NCBI RefSeq assembly: GCF_047495875.1
Contig: NC_092497.1
Coordinates: forward strand, 61,653,977 to 61,717,976
Source: Pithys albifrons albifrons
Taxonomy: Eukaryota; Chordata; Aves; Passeriformes; Thamnophilidae
DNA: 64,000 nucleotides
Direction of reading: 5' to 3'
The position numbers and the translations under genes were made by a program. This document shows, one piece after another, positions 1 to 9,765 of the stretch. The first letter of the stretch is position 1. Each line of letters begins with the position of its first letter. The notes under the pieces were generated by a model. That model had not been told where the DNA came from. It ran no database searches and worked only from the letters and a program-made list of their open reading frames with translations.

Positions 1-216
1 AAAGGACCAACATCGCCATCCCAGGTTGTTGCACTGCACCAGAGGGAAGTGGTCACAGCACCCAGTCTGACAGAGTTCAAAAAGTATTTGAATGATACTT
101 TCAGGCATATGGTGTGAGTCGTGGTGATGGTCCTGTGCAGGGCTAAGGGGTGGACTCAATGATCCTTGTGGGTGTCTTCCAACTCAGCATATTCTGTGAT
201 TCTGTGACAGATGTCT
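1..216 (+). repeat. CR1 LINE 3'-end fragment
   Basis: Matches the avian CR1 3' untranslated end: an 'agtggtcacagcacc' block, a 'ggactcaatgatccttgtgg' block and a terminal ATTCTGTGATTCTGTGA tail. It is cut by the window edge on the left. The tail is followed by a short duplication of GACAGATGTC. This is the same sense and subfamily style as the larger CR1 at 60-61.7 kb. Confidence 0.85.
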
Positions 217-444
217 GTGACAGATGTCAGAGCAATGTAAAGATCCTCTGTTAAAATATTTAAACTCTTTTTTCCTTCCCTTTTTTCTTTTTTTTTTTTT
301 TAATTACATAGTATCTATCTTTCCAATATAAACCTGGTAACTTCTTTAATGCTGTGTACATTTTTTCAGCATTTTATGATGTTACTAAAGCGTTGTTTTC
401 AGAAGAGGACAATCTAACTATAATAAAATGAAATACAAAAAAAA

Positions 445-530
445 AGAATGATAAAATGGTTTGGATTGCAAGGGGCCTCTGAAGATCATCTAATCCACCT
501 ATTGCAGCTTCCTCAAGAGACATACCAAAT
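445..530 (-). repeat. CR1 LINE 3'-end fragment (short)
   Basis: The plus strand reads 'aaaatggtttggattgcaag' followed by 'gatcatctaatccacc', the reverse complement of a CR1 3' end. The boundary away from the tail is uncertain. Confidence 0.6.
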
Positions 531-720
531 CCATCCTAAAAATGCCATGTTCTCTGTCAGATACTACTATTACACACTAAAATAACGAAAGAGAGTAAAA
601 CTGTTTTAGGCACACCACTTGATAAACAACACTCTCTTATGTGAACACATGCTACTGTTAATCCCACGGGCAAGAATGCATTCAAAACAGGACTTGATAC
701 GATTATTAACAGAATAATTA

Positions 721-1383
721 TGTCTCGGTTTGAGGGGAAAAACCAAAATGTTTTACCCACAAGCAGGGGAGGGGCCCCCTCCACAACAATCACACCACTC
801 TTTATCAAATTTAAGAAAAGGAATTTTAATACAAGAAGGATAACTGCTATATATATATATATATATGTAAACAGACTAGTGCAACCCACTTCCCCAACAC
901 CATAAGAGAAAAAAAAAAAACAACAAAACCCAGCAGGTTTTCCTCCGGGAGAAAAGGTTATACTTAAGTGTCCTTGTCACAACTCGGCTGGCTGCAGAGT
1001 GAGTTTCAGTCCCTCTCCAGCGAAACAGACGAGCAGTGGGCTTTCAGATGGACTCAGTCTCTTCCCCCTGTGTTCCCCGTCCAAGAAGCAGCAAATCCAA
1101 GGCAGGCAGCAGCACGGCAGGAAAAGGTGGTCCGAAGTAGGCAGCGGCAAGACAGCCAGGGAAAAACCCCAGCAGTAACCAGCAGGGCAGCCTGCCTCCT
1201 TGGAGTCCCCACTCCCCCCTTCCGCCGAGCCAAGACTGAGCAGAATATCCAAAAAAAAAAACCAAAAGAGACAAACCTGCCCCCACCCCAGCGATCACAG
1301 TTAACTGCCTCTTTTGTTAACCGCTGGCCTGGGCAGTTAAGTGGCAGGGGAGAGAATTTACATAATAATCCCAAACTACAACA
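721..1383 (-). repeat. ERV-A 3' LTR
   Basis: Identical to 6384-7044 apart from one extra TA in the (TA)n run at about 848-866. Termini on the plus strand are TGTCTCGG...CTACAACA. In element orientation the TA run could act as a TATA element, and an ATTAAA (plus-strand tttaat at 825-830) lies just downstream as a possible polyadenylation signal. Plus-strand open frames of up to 161 codons here are incidental. Confidence 0.95.
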
Positions 1384-1395
1384 TTATCCACCCCT
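1384..1395 (-). other. Possible polypurine tract of ERV-A
   Basis: In element orientation the bases directly before the 3' LTR read AGGGGTGGATAA. The position is right for second-strand priming, but the tract is short and interrupted by pyrimidines, so this call rests mostly on position. Confidence 0.4.
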
Positions 1396-1482
1396 AAATT
1401 CTCTTCCATGCCGATACTCTACATTAAACTTAAATTTTCTTTCAAATAATTAAGTGTTTACAAATACAGTAATATGAGTCGT

Positions 1483-4400
1483 TTACCCAGAGATAAGTTC
1501 CCCTTGAGGTATACATCGTGTCTCTCCATCTTCCTGCATCACCCACCAGGTGGAACCAGATCCTTGAGCAAAGACAACCCCACGAATGGGTTTGCCTTTG
1601 CCTGAGGCAGGGTTGATCCAGACTGTTTTCCCTAGCATACCTCTCAGGTGTATTACAGGGACTTTGTCTCCATCTACAGTGTGAAGGGGTTCTGATTGGG
1701 CAGGGCCGGCTCGATTGACAGAGCCTCTAGTGTTGACTAGCCATGTAGCCTTTGCTAAGTGTTGATCCCAGTGTTTGAAAGTCCCTCCACCCAACGCCTT
1801 CAAAGTGGTTTTCAACAGTCCATTACACCGCTCAACTTTCCCGGCAGCTGGTGCATGGTAGGGGATATGATACACCCACTCAATGCCATGTTCTCTCGCC
1901 CAGGTAGCAACTAAGCTGTTTTTGAAATGAGTTCCATTATCTGACTCAATTCGTTCTGGGGTGCCATGTCGCCACAGCACTTGTTTTTCCAGGCCTAGGA
2001 TGGTGTTCCGAGCAGTGGCGTGAGGCACTGGGTGTGTCTCCAGCCACCCTGTGGTTGCTTCCACCATGGTGAGCACATAGCGCTTGCCTTGGCGGGTCTG
2101 TGGCAGTGTGATGTAGTCAACCTGCCAGGCCTCCCCGTACTTATACTTATCCCAGCGCCCACCATACCACAGGGGCTTCACTCTCTTAGCCTGCTTAATG
2201 GCAGCACATGTCTCGCAGTCGTGGATAACCTGAGAGATAATGTCCATGGTTAAATCCACCCCTCGGTCTCGTGCCCATTTATAAGTGGCATCTCTGCCCT
2301 GATGGCCCGAGGCATCGTGGGCCCATCGAGCCAAGAACAGCTCTCCCTTGTGCTGCCAGTCCAGATCTGTCTGTGATACTTTCACTTGCGCAGCTCGGTC
2401 TGCCTGTTGGTTGTTGAGATGTTCCTCATTGGCCCGATTTTTGGGCACGTGTGCGTCTACGTGGCGGACTCTCACAATCAGCTTCTCTACTCGGGTGGCA
2501 ATATCTTGCCATATATCGGCAGCCCAGATGGGTTTCCCTCTGCGTTTCCAATTGGTTTTCTTCCATCGGTCTAACCATCCCCAGAGAGCATTGGCCACCA
2601 TCCATGAGTCGGTGTAGAGGTAAAGCTTTGGCCATTTCTCTCGTTCAGCAATGTCCAGGGCCAACTGCACGGCTTTAAGCTCTGCAAACTGACTCGACCC
2701 ACCTTCTCCTTCAGTAGCTTCTGCAACTTGTCGTGTGGGACTCCATGCAGCTGCTTTCCATTTGCGATTAGTCCCTACAATGCGACAGGAGCCATCGGTG
2801 AAGAGGGCGTAGCGTATTTCCTCTTTTGGCAATTGATTGTATGGTGGAGCTTCTTCCGCACGTGTCACCCGCTCTTCCTCTTCATCTGCTAGACCAAAAT
2901 TTTCACCTTCAGGCCAGTTTGTGATGATTTCCAGGATCCCAGGGCGATTTGATTTTCCTATACGGGCGCGCTGCGTAATCAGGGCAATCCACTTGCTCCA
3001 GGTAGCATCAGTGGCGTGATGTGTAGAGGCAGCCTGTCCTGACAACATCCACTTCAGCACTGGTAGTCGAGGTGCCAGAAACAGCTGTGCTTCTGTGCCA
3101 ATCACCTCTGAGGCGGCTTGAACTCCTTCATAGGCGGCTAGGATCTCTTTCTCTGTGGGGGTATAGTTGGCTTCAGATCCTCTGTAGCCTCGGCTCCAGA
3201 ATCCAAGTGGTCGGCCTCGAGTCTCACCAGGCACCTTCTGCCAAAGGCTCCAAGACAGGCCATTATTCCCGGCAGCGGAGTAGAGCATGTTCTGTATGTC
3301 TGGTCCTGTCCTGACTGGTCCAAGGGCTACAGCCTGAGCAATCTCATGCTTAATCTGGTCAAAGGCTTGTTGCTGCTCAGGGCCCCAGTGGAAATCATTC
3401 TTCTTACGGGTTACCAAGTAGAGAGGGCTTACGATCTGACTGTATGCTGGGATATGCATCCTCCAGAACCCTATGGCACCCAGGAAGGCTTGTGTTTCCT
3501 TTTTGCTGGTGGGTGGAGACATTGCTGTGATCTTATTGATGACTTCTGTTGGAATCTGACGGCGTCCATCCTGCCACTTCACTCCCAGGAACTGGATCTC
3601 TTGGGCTGGTCCCTTAACCTTACTCCGTTTGATGGCAAAGCCAGCTCCCAAAAGGATCTGGATGATTTTCTCTCCTTTCTGAAAAACCTCTTCTGCTGTG
3701 TCCCCCCACACAATGATGTCATCAATGTATTGCAGGTGTTCTGGAGCCTCACCCTTCTCCAGTGCAGTCTGGATCAGTCCATGACAGATGGTGGGACTGT
3801 GTTTCCACCCCTGGGGTAGTCGGTTCCAGGTGTACTGCACGCCCCTCCAGGTAAAAGCAAACTGTGGCCTGCACTCTGGTGCCAGAGGAATGGAGAAGAA
3901 CGCATTAGCAATGTCAATAGTGGCATACCACTTTGCTGCCCTGGACTCCAGTTCATACTGGAGCTCCAGCATGTCCGGCACAGCGGCACTCAGCGGTGGG
4001 GTAACTTCATTCAAGCCACGATAGTCCACAGTCAATCTCCATTCTCCATCAGACTTATGCACAGGCCAGATGGGGCTGTTGAAGGGTGAGTGGGTTTTGC
4101 TGACCACCCCTTGGCTCTCCAGTTCACGGATCATCTTATGGATGGGGATCACAGCATCACGGTTCGTTCGGTATTGCCGACGGTGCACTGTCGTGGTGGC
4201 AATTGGCACTTGCTGTTCCTCAACTTTCAACAGTCCAACAGCAGAAGGACTTTCTGAGAGACCTGGCAATGAGTTCAATTGTTCAATCCCTTCTGTCTGT
4301 ACAGTGGCTATTCCAAAAGCCCATCTATGCCCCTTTGGGTCCTTAAAATATCCATTCCTGAGGTAGTCAATGCCCAGGATACATGGGGCGGCTGGACCAG

Positions 4401-4662
4401 TCACAATGGGGTGTTTCTGCCAATCTCTCCCTGTCAAGCTCACTTCAGCTTCTAGCACAGTCAACTCTTGAGATCCCCCTGTCACCCCAGAAATAGAAAT
4501 AGTTTCTGAGCCCACATGTCCTGATGGCATTAATGTGCATTGAGCGCCAGTATCAACCAAAGCCTTATACTTTTGTGGGTCTGATGTACCAGGCCATCGA
4601 ATCCACACAGTCCAATAGACACGGTTGTCCCGTGCCTCTACCTGGCTAGAGGCAGGGCCCCT
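1483..4662 (-). CDS. pol: ERV-A Pol: protease, reverse transcriptase, RNase H, integrase
   Basis: Uninterrupted frame, counted here from the GTG at 4608 (1041 residues). It is open back to the codon after the gag TAG and in the same frame as gag, so expression as Gag-Pol by stop-codon readthrough is likely; no own start is needed. Protease: LVDTGAQ with D19. RT: TIDIANAFF (D232), LPQGW and YIDD (D296, D297). RNase H: FTDGS (D605), E643, YTDS (D667), D737. Integrase: zinc-binding H764, H769, C798, C801; catalytic D831, D890 and E926, with exactly 35 residues between the last two. No premature stop or frameshift is visible and all catalytic residues are present. There is no dUTPase domain that I can recognise. 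It is closely similar to the ERV-B pol in this window. Confidence 0.95.
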   Translation of the reverse strand, partial: RGPASSQVEARDNRVYWTVWIRWPGTSDPQKYKALVDTGAQCTLMPSGHVGSETISISGVTGGSQELTVLEAEVSLTGRDWQKHPIVTGPAAPCILGIDYLRNGYFKDPKGHRWAFGIATVQTEGIEQLNSLPGLSESPSAVGLLKVEEQQVPIATTTVHRRQYRTNRDAVIPIHKMIRELESQGVVSKTHSPFNSPIWPVHKSDGEWRLTVDYRGLNEVTPPLSAAVPDMLELQYELESRAAKWYATIDIANAFFSIPLAPECRPQFAFTWRGVQYTWNRLPQGWKHSPTICHGLIQTALEKGEAPEHLQYIDDIIVWGDTAEEVFQKGEKIIQILLGAGFAIKRSKVKGPAQEIQFLGVKWQDGRRQIPTEVINKITAMSPPTSKKETQAFLGAIGFWRMHIPAYSQIVSPLYLVTRKKNDFHWGPEQQQAFDQIKHEIAQAVALGPVRTGPDIQNMLYSAAGNNGLSWSLWQKVPGETRGRPLGFWSRGYRGSEANYTPTEKEILAAYEGVQAASEVIGTEAQLFLAPRLPVLKWMLSGQAASTHHATDATWSKWIALITQRARIGKSNRPGILEIITNWPEGENFGLADEEEERVTRAEEAPPYNQLPKEEIRYALFTDGSCRIVGTNRKWKAAAWSPTRQVAEATEGEGGSSQFAELKAVQLALDIAEREKWPKLYLYTDSWMVANALWGWLDRWKKTNWKRRGKPIWAADIWQDIATRVEKLIVRVRHVDAHVPKNRANEEHLNNQQADRAAQVKVSQTDLDWQHKGELFLARWAHDASGHQGRDATYKWARDRGVDLTMDIISQVIHDCETCAAIKQAKRVKPLWYGGRWDKYKYGEAWQVDYITLPQTRQGKRYVLTMVEATTGWLETHPVPHATARNTILGLEKQVLWRHGTPERIESDNGTHFKNSLVATWAREHGIEWVYHIPYHAPAAGKVERCNGLLKTTLKALGGGTFKHWDQHLAKATWLVNTRGSVNRAGPAQSEPLHTVDGDKVPVIHLRGMLGKTVWINPASGKGKPIRGVVFAQGSGSTWWVMQEDGETRCIPQGELISG

Positions 4663-4665
4663 CTA
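4634..4665 (-). promoter_or_regulatory. Candidate UAG readthrough signal, ERV-A gag/pol junction
   Basis: The gag frame ends with TAG (4665-4663) and pol continues in the same frame. After a 9-nt spacer there is a perfect 7-bp hairpin, GCCTCTA (4653-4647), loop GCCAGG, TAGAGGC (4640-4634). The loop could also pair, with one G-U, with CCTGGT at 4593-4588, giving a possible pseudoknot. The arrangement resembles the gammaretroviral readthrough context (UAG, short spacer, downstream structure). ERV-B has the same layout. Function is inferred. Confidence 0.6.
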
Positions 4666-5517
4666 ACACTGATCCTGGTCATAGCGGTCAGAACCTTTTC
4701 TCGATGAGTACACCTGGGAGGTGCCCTCCTGTGGGTCAGATTCTTGCCCGTGGGAAACTGGGACTGCACTTACTCTCACTGACCTTCTTCCATTCTCCTT
4801 CAGTTCTTGTACTCGGGCTGCAAGGGCACGGGTGGGTTTCCCATCCCACCGTCCCATGTCTTCTCCATGTTTGGCCAGGAAGTACCACATCTCAGTTCGT
4901 GAGGTCTGTCCACTTCCTCTGGCTGGGGGGCGTCTGGCTCTGACTTCAGAGGTTCTCATTCGCACTGGTGCCACTTGGAGACTTTCCCTAATTTCCTCTC
5001 TGATCGCTTTTACCTCTGCAGGCAGCGTCTTGAGACTCTCAACCAATGTCTCTACAGCAGAAATACGGGCCTGCATTGGGCTGTGGGTCATGCTTTCATA
5101 TATCCGGAGCTTATTTGCTACTGCGCCCACTGTTTCATGGTTCTCTTCCCTATACATGGATGCCAGGAAATCGGTGTATTCAGCTGGCCCCGAGCGTGAA
5201 AGGTCCCACCACATATGTGGTGTGCATCTGACCTTGTCAGGGTCATTATTGGCTTGCCCACCTCTTCCAAAAAGCACGTCCATCATTGCCATCTCCCTCA
5301 GACGTAAAATTCCTTCTTCTATCGTCTTCCAAGTCTTCCTAATATGATGTTCCTGCAGGATTTCTCTATAAACAAACTTCTCTCTTATACTCGTTAGAAG
5401 TCGTGCCCAGAGTGAAAGGGGCTTTGATTCCCTCACGAACACCTGTTCAATAGCCACGTCCTGGGCCAGAGCCCCCAAAAAACCTGGCTTCAGCACCATC
5501 CAGTTGTAAGGTTTCAC
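4663..5517 (-). CDS. gag: ERV-A Gag, C-terminal ORF
   Basis: About 284 codons, ending in the TAG that separates gag from pol. It matches ERV-B 46685-47572 along its length (shared landmarks: LW-RLL-S-RE, a long helical coiled-coil-like stretch, HGEDM-WDGKPT). No CCHC zinc knuckle is seen, which fits ERV-L/spuma-like Gag rather than orthoretroviral Gag. The ATG at 5517 is probably not a real start. By comparison with ERV-B this segment should continue from the upstream ORF, and the two frames were separated by a one-base change in a T6G5 run near 5474-5484. Precise capsid or nucleocapsid boundaries cannot be placed by eye. Confidence 0.8.
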   Translation of the reverse strand: MKPYNWMVLKPGFLGALAQDVAIEQVFVRESKPLSLWARLLTSIREKFVYREILQEHHIRKTWKTIEEGILRLREMAMMDVLFGRGGQANNDPDKVRCTPHMWWDLSRSGPAEYTDFLASMYREENHETVGAVANKLRIYESMTHSPMQARISAVETLVESLKTLPAEVKAIREEIRESLQVAPVRMRTSEVRARRPPARGSGQTSRTEMWYFLAKHGEDMGRWDGKPTRALAARVQELKENGRRSVRVSAVPVSHGQESDPQEGTSQVYSSRKGSDRYDQDQC

Positions 5518-6322
5518 CCATAAGGTCCCAAACTCGGATCAACCAAGTCAGGATGGGCTCACCCGGGTGTCGAGCAATGTCTTTCCGCAAACTACGGAGA
5601 TTATCAAATGACAATGACTCAGTGATGATCTCAGGCTCTGGGTCTGCTTGCTGTGGAGGTGCAGCAGCCCCCTCATCGTCTGCTGGATGGTCTAATTTGG
5701 TCTTATATTTCCTTTTCTGAATAGGGGCAACTTCCATAGGCTTGGCCTGTCCTCCTGGTTTAGCCTCATCCTTTTCTCCCTTCACTGTGGCATCAGGGGT
5801 TTTATTCTCTCGCTTTTCCCCCTTCACTGGGCTAGGTTTCTGAATGCATTCTGGAAAAACCCTGGCCCTACCTTCAAACATTCTGTAAGCTGCAGGGATA
5901 CAACCCTGCAGAAAAACCATAAAGAGCAAGATATCTCTGGCATCCAGGGAGAATTTAAACATCTCAAAAGCTGTTGTAGCAGACTTGAATGGGGAATGGA
6001 CAAAGGGTTGGGAGAAGAGATTCCCCTTTGTTCCTTCCCAAGGGTCCGTACTATTATCACTGAATCCCCAGAGGTAGCAGCTTAGGTTGCGGCAGGAAAA
6101 CAGCCTGGAGAGCACCACCCACATGACATCCAAAGGCATCGAATTCATGGCACCATAAATCCAGAGTAAGAACTCAATAATAATTGCGGCTATTTGAGTT
6201 TTGCTCATTGATTTGTTGATAAGACTTAAACCTGCCGCTCCTTTTGGCATGAATTTGTACCAACAAAAAGCCAATATATTATACAGGATGGTCCTGATGA
6301 ACCCTAAGCTCAAGACCCACAT
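5447..6322 (-). CDS. gag: ERV-A Gag, N-terminal ORF with hydrophobic segments (frameshifted at its end)
   Basis: 291 codons, starting at an ATG only 38 nt after the primer site. The N-terminal half has at least three hydrophobic stretches (around residues 8-25, 45-62 and 133-152) and the motif CYLWGFSDNST, matched by CYLWGLIKNST in ERV-B. A charged, low-complexity Lys/Glu/Pro region follows, then a helical segment (LTWLIRVWD) shared with ERV-B. The last residues after a T6G5 run are out of register with ERV-B; the conserved sequence continues in the overlapping frame of the next ORF. This is therefore either a one-base lesion or a homopolymer sequencing error. Hydrophobic N termini are unusual for Gag; a membrane-inserted leader is possible but unproven. 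Confidence 0.75.
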   Translation of the reverse strand: MWVLSLGFIRTILYNILAFCWYKFMPKGAAGLSLINKSMSKTQIAAIIIEFLLWIYGAMNSMPLDVMWVVLSRLFSCRNLSCYLWGFSDNSTDPWEGTKGNLFSQPFVHSPFKSATTAFEMFKFSLDARDILLFMVFLQGCIPAAYRMFEGRARVFPECIQKPSPVKGEKRENKTPDATVKGEKDEAKPGGQAKPMEVAPIQKRKYKTKLDHPADDEGAAAPPQQADPEPEIITESLSFDNLRSLRKDIARHPGEPILTWLIRVWDLMGETLQLDGAEARFFGGSGPGRGY

Positions 6323-6360
6323 GGTGCCACAAAATAGCAGTTATCCTTCTTTGTTTACAA

Positions 6361-6378
6361 GCCCCACGTTGGGCGCCA
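6361..6378 (-). other. ERV-A primer binding site, tRNA-Lys1,2 type
   Basis: In element orientation TGGCGCCCAACGTGGGGC lies 5 nt (TTTCT) after the 5' LTR. This is the complement of the 3' end of tRNA-Lys1,2 as known for MPMV- and visna-type viruses. Confidence 0.92.
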
Positions 6379-6383
6379 AGAAA

Positions 6384-7044
6384 TGTCTCGGTTTGAGGGG
6401 AAAAACCAAAATGTTTTACCCACAAGCAGGGGAGGGGCCCCCTCCACAACAATCACACCACTCTTTATCAAATTTAAGAAAAGGAATTTTAATACAAGAA
6501 GGATAACTGCTATATATATATATATATGTAAACAGACTAGTGCAACCCACTTCCCCAACACCATAAGAGAAAAAAAAAAAACAACAAAACCCAGCAGGTT
6601 TTCCTCCGGGAGAAAAGGTTATACTTAAGTGTCCTTGTCACAACTCGGCTGGCTGCAGAGTGAGTTTCAGTCCCTCTCCAGCGAAACAGACGAGCAGTGG
6701 GCTTTCAGATGGACTCAGTCTCTTCCCCCTGTGTTCCCCGTCCAAGAAGCAGCAAATCCAAGGCAGGCAGCAGCACGGCAGGAAAAGGTGGTCCGAAGTA
6801 GGCAGCGGCAAGACAGCCAGGGAAAAACCCCAGCAGTAACCAGCAGGGCAGCCTGCCTCCTTGGAGTCCCCACTCCCCCCTTCCGCCGAGCCAAGACTGA
6901 GCAGAATATCCAAAAAAAAAAACCAAAAGAGACAAACCTGCCCCCACCCCAGCGATCACAGTTAACTGCCTCTTTTGTTAACCGCTGGCCTGGGCAGTTA
7001 AGTGGCAGGGGAGAGAATTTACATAATAATCCCAAACTACAACA
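6384..7044 (-). repeat. ERV-A 5' LTR
   Basis: 661 bp, upstream LTR in element orientation and presumed promoter of ERV-A. Identical to 721-1383 except for one fewer TA in the microsatellite at about 6511-6527. Confidence 0.95.
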
Positions 7045-7049
7045 AATTA

Positions 7050-9417
7050 ATAGAGCTTTGCCTGCAACAGTCCATACTTTGAGAGAAGCACTATTACACT
7101 ATTGGCAAATGTAGGAGACGCCATTTAATGTCACTGTTAAAGTTTTTATACCAATATAGTATTGATGGGTAGGGCCATTTAAAAAAATCTTAAGTATTAA
7201 TACTTGCTAATGAATGCTAATGAAGTACTTGTCTTTTTATTACAAATTCTACAGGGCCTACTGAAAAAAACCCAAAACAAACCATAAAACAAAACAATAA
7301 TTTTTGTTTTCACACATTTTATTCCATTCCAACTTCTGCTTTTCGATATTTGCCTAGAAAACTAAGACAAGTGGCAGGTGGAGCTTATGTTTTGTTTTTC
7401 TTTCCCCCACCGTAAAGTTTAAATCCAAGTTTCTGAGGTGAGTTTAAAAAAAGTAGGCAATCAAAGGGAATGACTGATTTTTTTCCACGGATGATCCTCT
7501 GACTCCTCCTACTGTGATGTATCATCCTCCACATCCAAAACCTCAGTGGTGTTCAAACAATAGGTGTATGATGTTAACTTTGTAAGTCAACACACTCAGA
7601 GCACTCAAAATTTTGCAACCATGTCTATCTGTGTACTTTTTAAAGGTCACTAAGGATTCTTTGGAATCATTACATTTGAACTTGTAGCAGTCTGTCTGTT
7701 GAAAATGAGGAAACCTTCGGCAGAAGTTCTTTCAACACTACTGAGCACAACCTAGTATAGCTAAATAAAATAAATAAATAAATGTCTATGTGCATATGCA
7801 TACACAAATATGTATGCACAGACACATATATAATTTGTCTTTAATTACATGTACCCATAAGAAAAACTGGGCTGGTAAATAAGGCAGTCCTAATGAGACA
7901 TGACCTAATTAACCCAGAACTCCAATTAACATAGCTTAGTCATTGCTGCTGACCTGGTCCTGCCTAAGGGTGCCAAGGGCAGGGGTAACAACTGAGATGG
8001 TGGAGTTGCAGAAAACACTTATTTTTCTCTCACACCTTCCTTTAACCACCTGGGAAACTACTTGGCACTGACAGAACTATCAGTTCTGGCAAAGTAAGAA
8101 GGTGGTGGATGTGGCAGTCATCTTAGCTGGTGAACAGCACTTAGAGCATACAGACTAAAATACTGAACTGTTATAATAATGCTCCAGCAATCAGAAAATT
8201 GAAAATGACATTTAAAAAGCAAGCATTAAAATTAGATGAGAATGCTGTCTGTTCTCCTGTGAATGTAGGTCCATAACCCAGTTTTTGCCTGCACTGCTGA
8301 GGGACTGTGTAATACATTTCATATAAACAAACAAAACAGGAAAGGAAATGAGTTCAATTTGGCAGAATAATAAATATCACAGAGAAGTTGCTTGGCACCC
8401 CTACCCCAGATACATTGAGCAAGTTACATGGGCACTGGAAGGGAAAGCTGTAAAAGATTGTTTAACTGAGAGGATTACAGAGGATTTCTTGACTATTCCC
8501 TGTTTGGCAATCTGGAAGTTGAATACCCTGTGATCAGCAAACATTTCAGGCAGCAGGCATTTGCCATTGCCACTGACAAACAACTGCAGAAAAGGGAGTC
8601 TTTGACAGGGTTCAGGAAACAATCACATGTTCACTCTTGTGCAGTTTGCACTGTAACATTATTGGGTTTTTTTTTCAAATGTTTCTGTTGTAGCTTTCCA
8701 GTGAGTACCTCAGATAAAGCACTGAAACCAAATATGCAGTCCTTGATAACAAAGGGGAATGATATTATCCAGTGCAGGGACCTAATTGCAGGCAAATCAA
8801 GAAGGAGGAATTTTCCCTTGTAGAAGATGCAGCCTTCCTTGAATGGATTCATACAGAACTATCTAGCCTATATTTTTAGGACATTGAGGAGATTTAATGC
8901 ACTTGAAATTAAAGTTGTTGCCAGGCCTTCTCATTATCTGAGTGCCCATTACACAAAGGTGCTGCGTTGATGGTTTCAGCTTTAGGTGCATGAGAAACCA
9001 TGTTGTTCCAGGAGAGATAAATTTCCAGGTTTGGGGTTTTTTTTCCTCCAAAGACAGAAGATAATTCTAAATAACAAAAAAAAAAGCACTTTACTGTACA
9101 GAGCCGTTTCCTCCTAATATGGCCAAAAATAACCTGAGACAGCCTTGGCTTTGTTGATGCTTATCCAGACTAGACACAGCTGCTTCAGGATCTACCGGCC
9201 AAGACCCCCTGCCCGGACAAAGCACAAACAAAAAAGGTTTTTCATTGTTGTAGCCATCTGCCACAGCCCTATCAACAAAAGCTGTCTGTGTGTGGGAAAG
9301 CAAGGAATGAAAGGAGGGATGGTGTTAAGGACCACTAGCAGTTTTCAGCATAACCACACCAGAAAAATTGCATAGGAAGCACTTGGAGACACTTTTTTTT
9401 TTTTAATTTCCCTACAT
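7050..9417. other. No gene or repeat recognised
   Basis: AT-rich unique-looking sequence with a (TAAA)n-like run near 7763-7780 and a TG/TA-rich stretch around 7785-7830. No coherent exon with splice sites was found. ORFs here are short and unsupported. Confidence 0.6.
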
Positions 9418-9490
9418 GAATCACAGAATAGGTTGGAAAGGACATTAAGGACACCAAGTTCAATGCTCCCTGTATATGGAAGCCTATTTC
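9418..9490 (-). repeat. CR1 LINE 3'-end fragment
   Basis: The plus strand 'aatcacagaataggttggaa' followed by 'ggacattaaggac' is the reverse complement of a CR1 tail. Confidence 0.6.
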
Positions 9491-9624
9491 AGTGATGGCA
9501 CTGTCACTCCCAGATGAAGTCTGCTGTCCCTCCAACACAATGGGTTTCACTGTTCGATGCCTTCTAGAGGTTACAGTTGAAGGCATCAAGAAAAAACAGC
9601 ACAAATTCCAAGGCTTTTGTATCA

Positions 9625-9765
9625 AGTTGTGGAATGGCTATTTTTGGAGGTATTCAAGGACTGAAGAATTTCTTGCACAACCTGAGCCCATTAAACATGC
9701 TTGGAGTGGAGGCTGGGTTAGATGACATTCAGAGGTCCCGTCTGACCTGAATTATCCCATGAATG
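9625..9765 (+). repeat. CR1 LINE 3'-end fragment
   Basis: 'gaggctgggttagatgacat' and 'cagaggtcccgtctgacctg' followed by a short AT tail match a sense CR1 3' end. With the antisense piece at 9418 it forms an inverted pair of CR1 remnants. Confidence 0.65.

Larger units (their letters stand above)
721..7044 (-). mobile_element. ERV-A: near-complete, env-less endogenous retrovirus (ERV-L/class III-like)
   Basis: A full provirus on the minus strand. Direct LTRs lie at 721-1383 and 6384-7044, each beginning TG and ending CA on the plus strand. The target duplication AATTA is at 716-720 and 7045-7049. In element order it has LTR, a Lys1,2-type primer site, a two-ORF gag, an in-frame TAG, pol (protease, RT, RNase H, integrase), about 100 bp of 3' leader, and LTR. 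There is no room for env. The LTRs differ by one TA dinucleotide in 661 bp, so insertion is very recent. The pol style and the lack of a CCHC zinc knuckle in gag suggest an ERV-L-like (class III, spuma-related) element. The primer site is the kind many betaretroviruses and lentiviruses use. The family assignment is from recognition, not a search. Confidence 0.95.

Noticed and set aside
968..1453. 161-codon ORF in the ERV-A LTR (also at 6629-7114)
   Set aside because: Antisense to the element, within the LTR, running out into flanking sequence at different points in the two copies. No domain.
4721..5347. 208-codon plus-strand ORF
   Set aside because: Antisense shadow of ERV-A gag.
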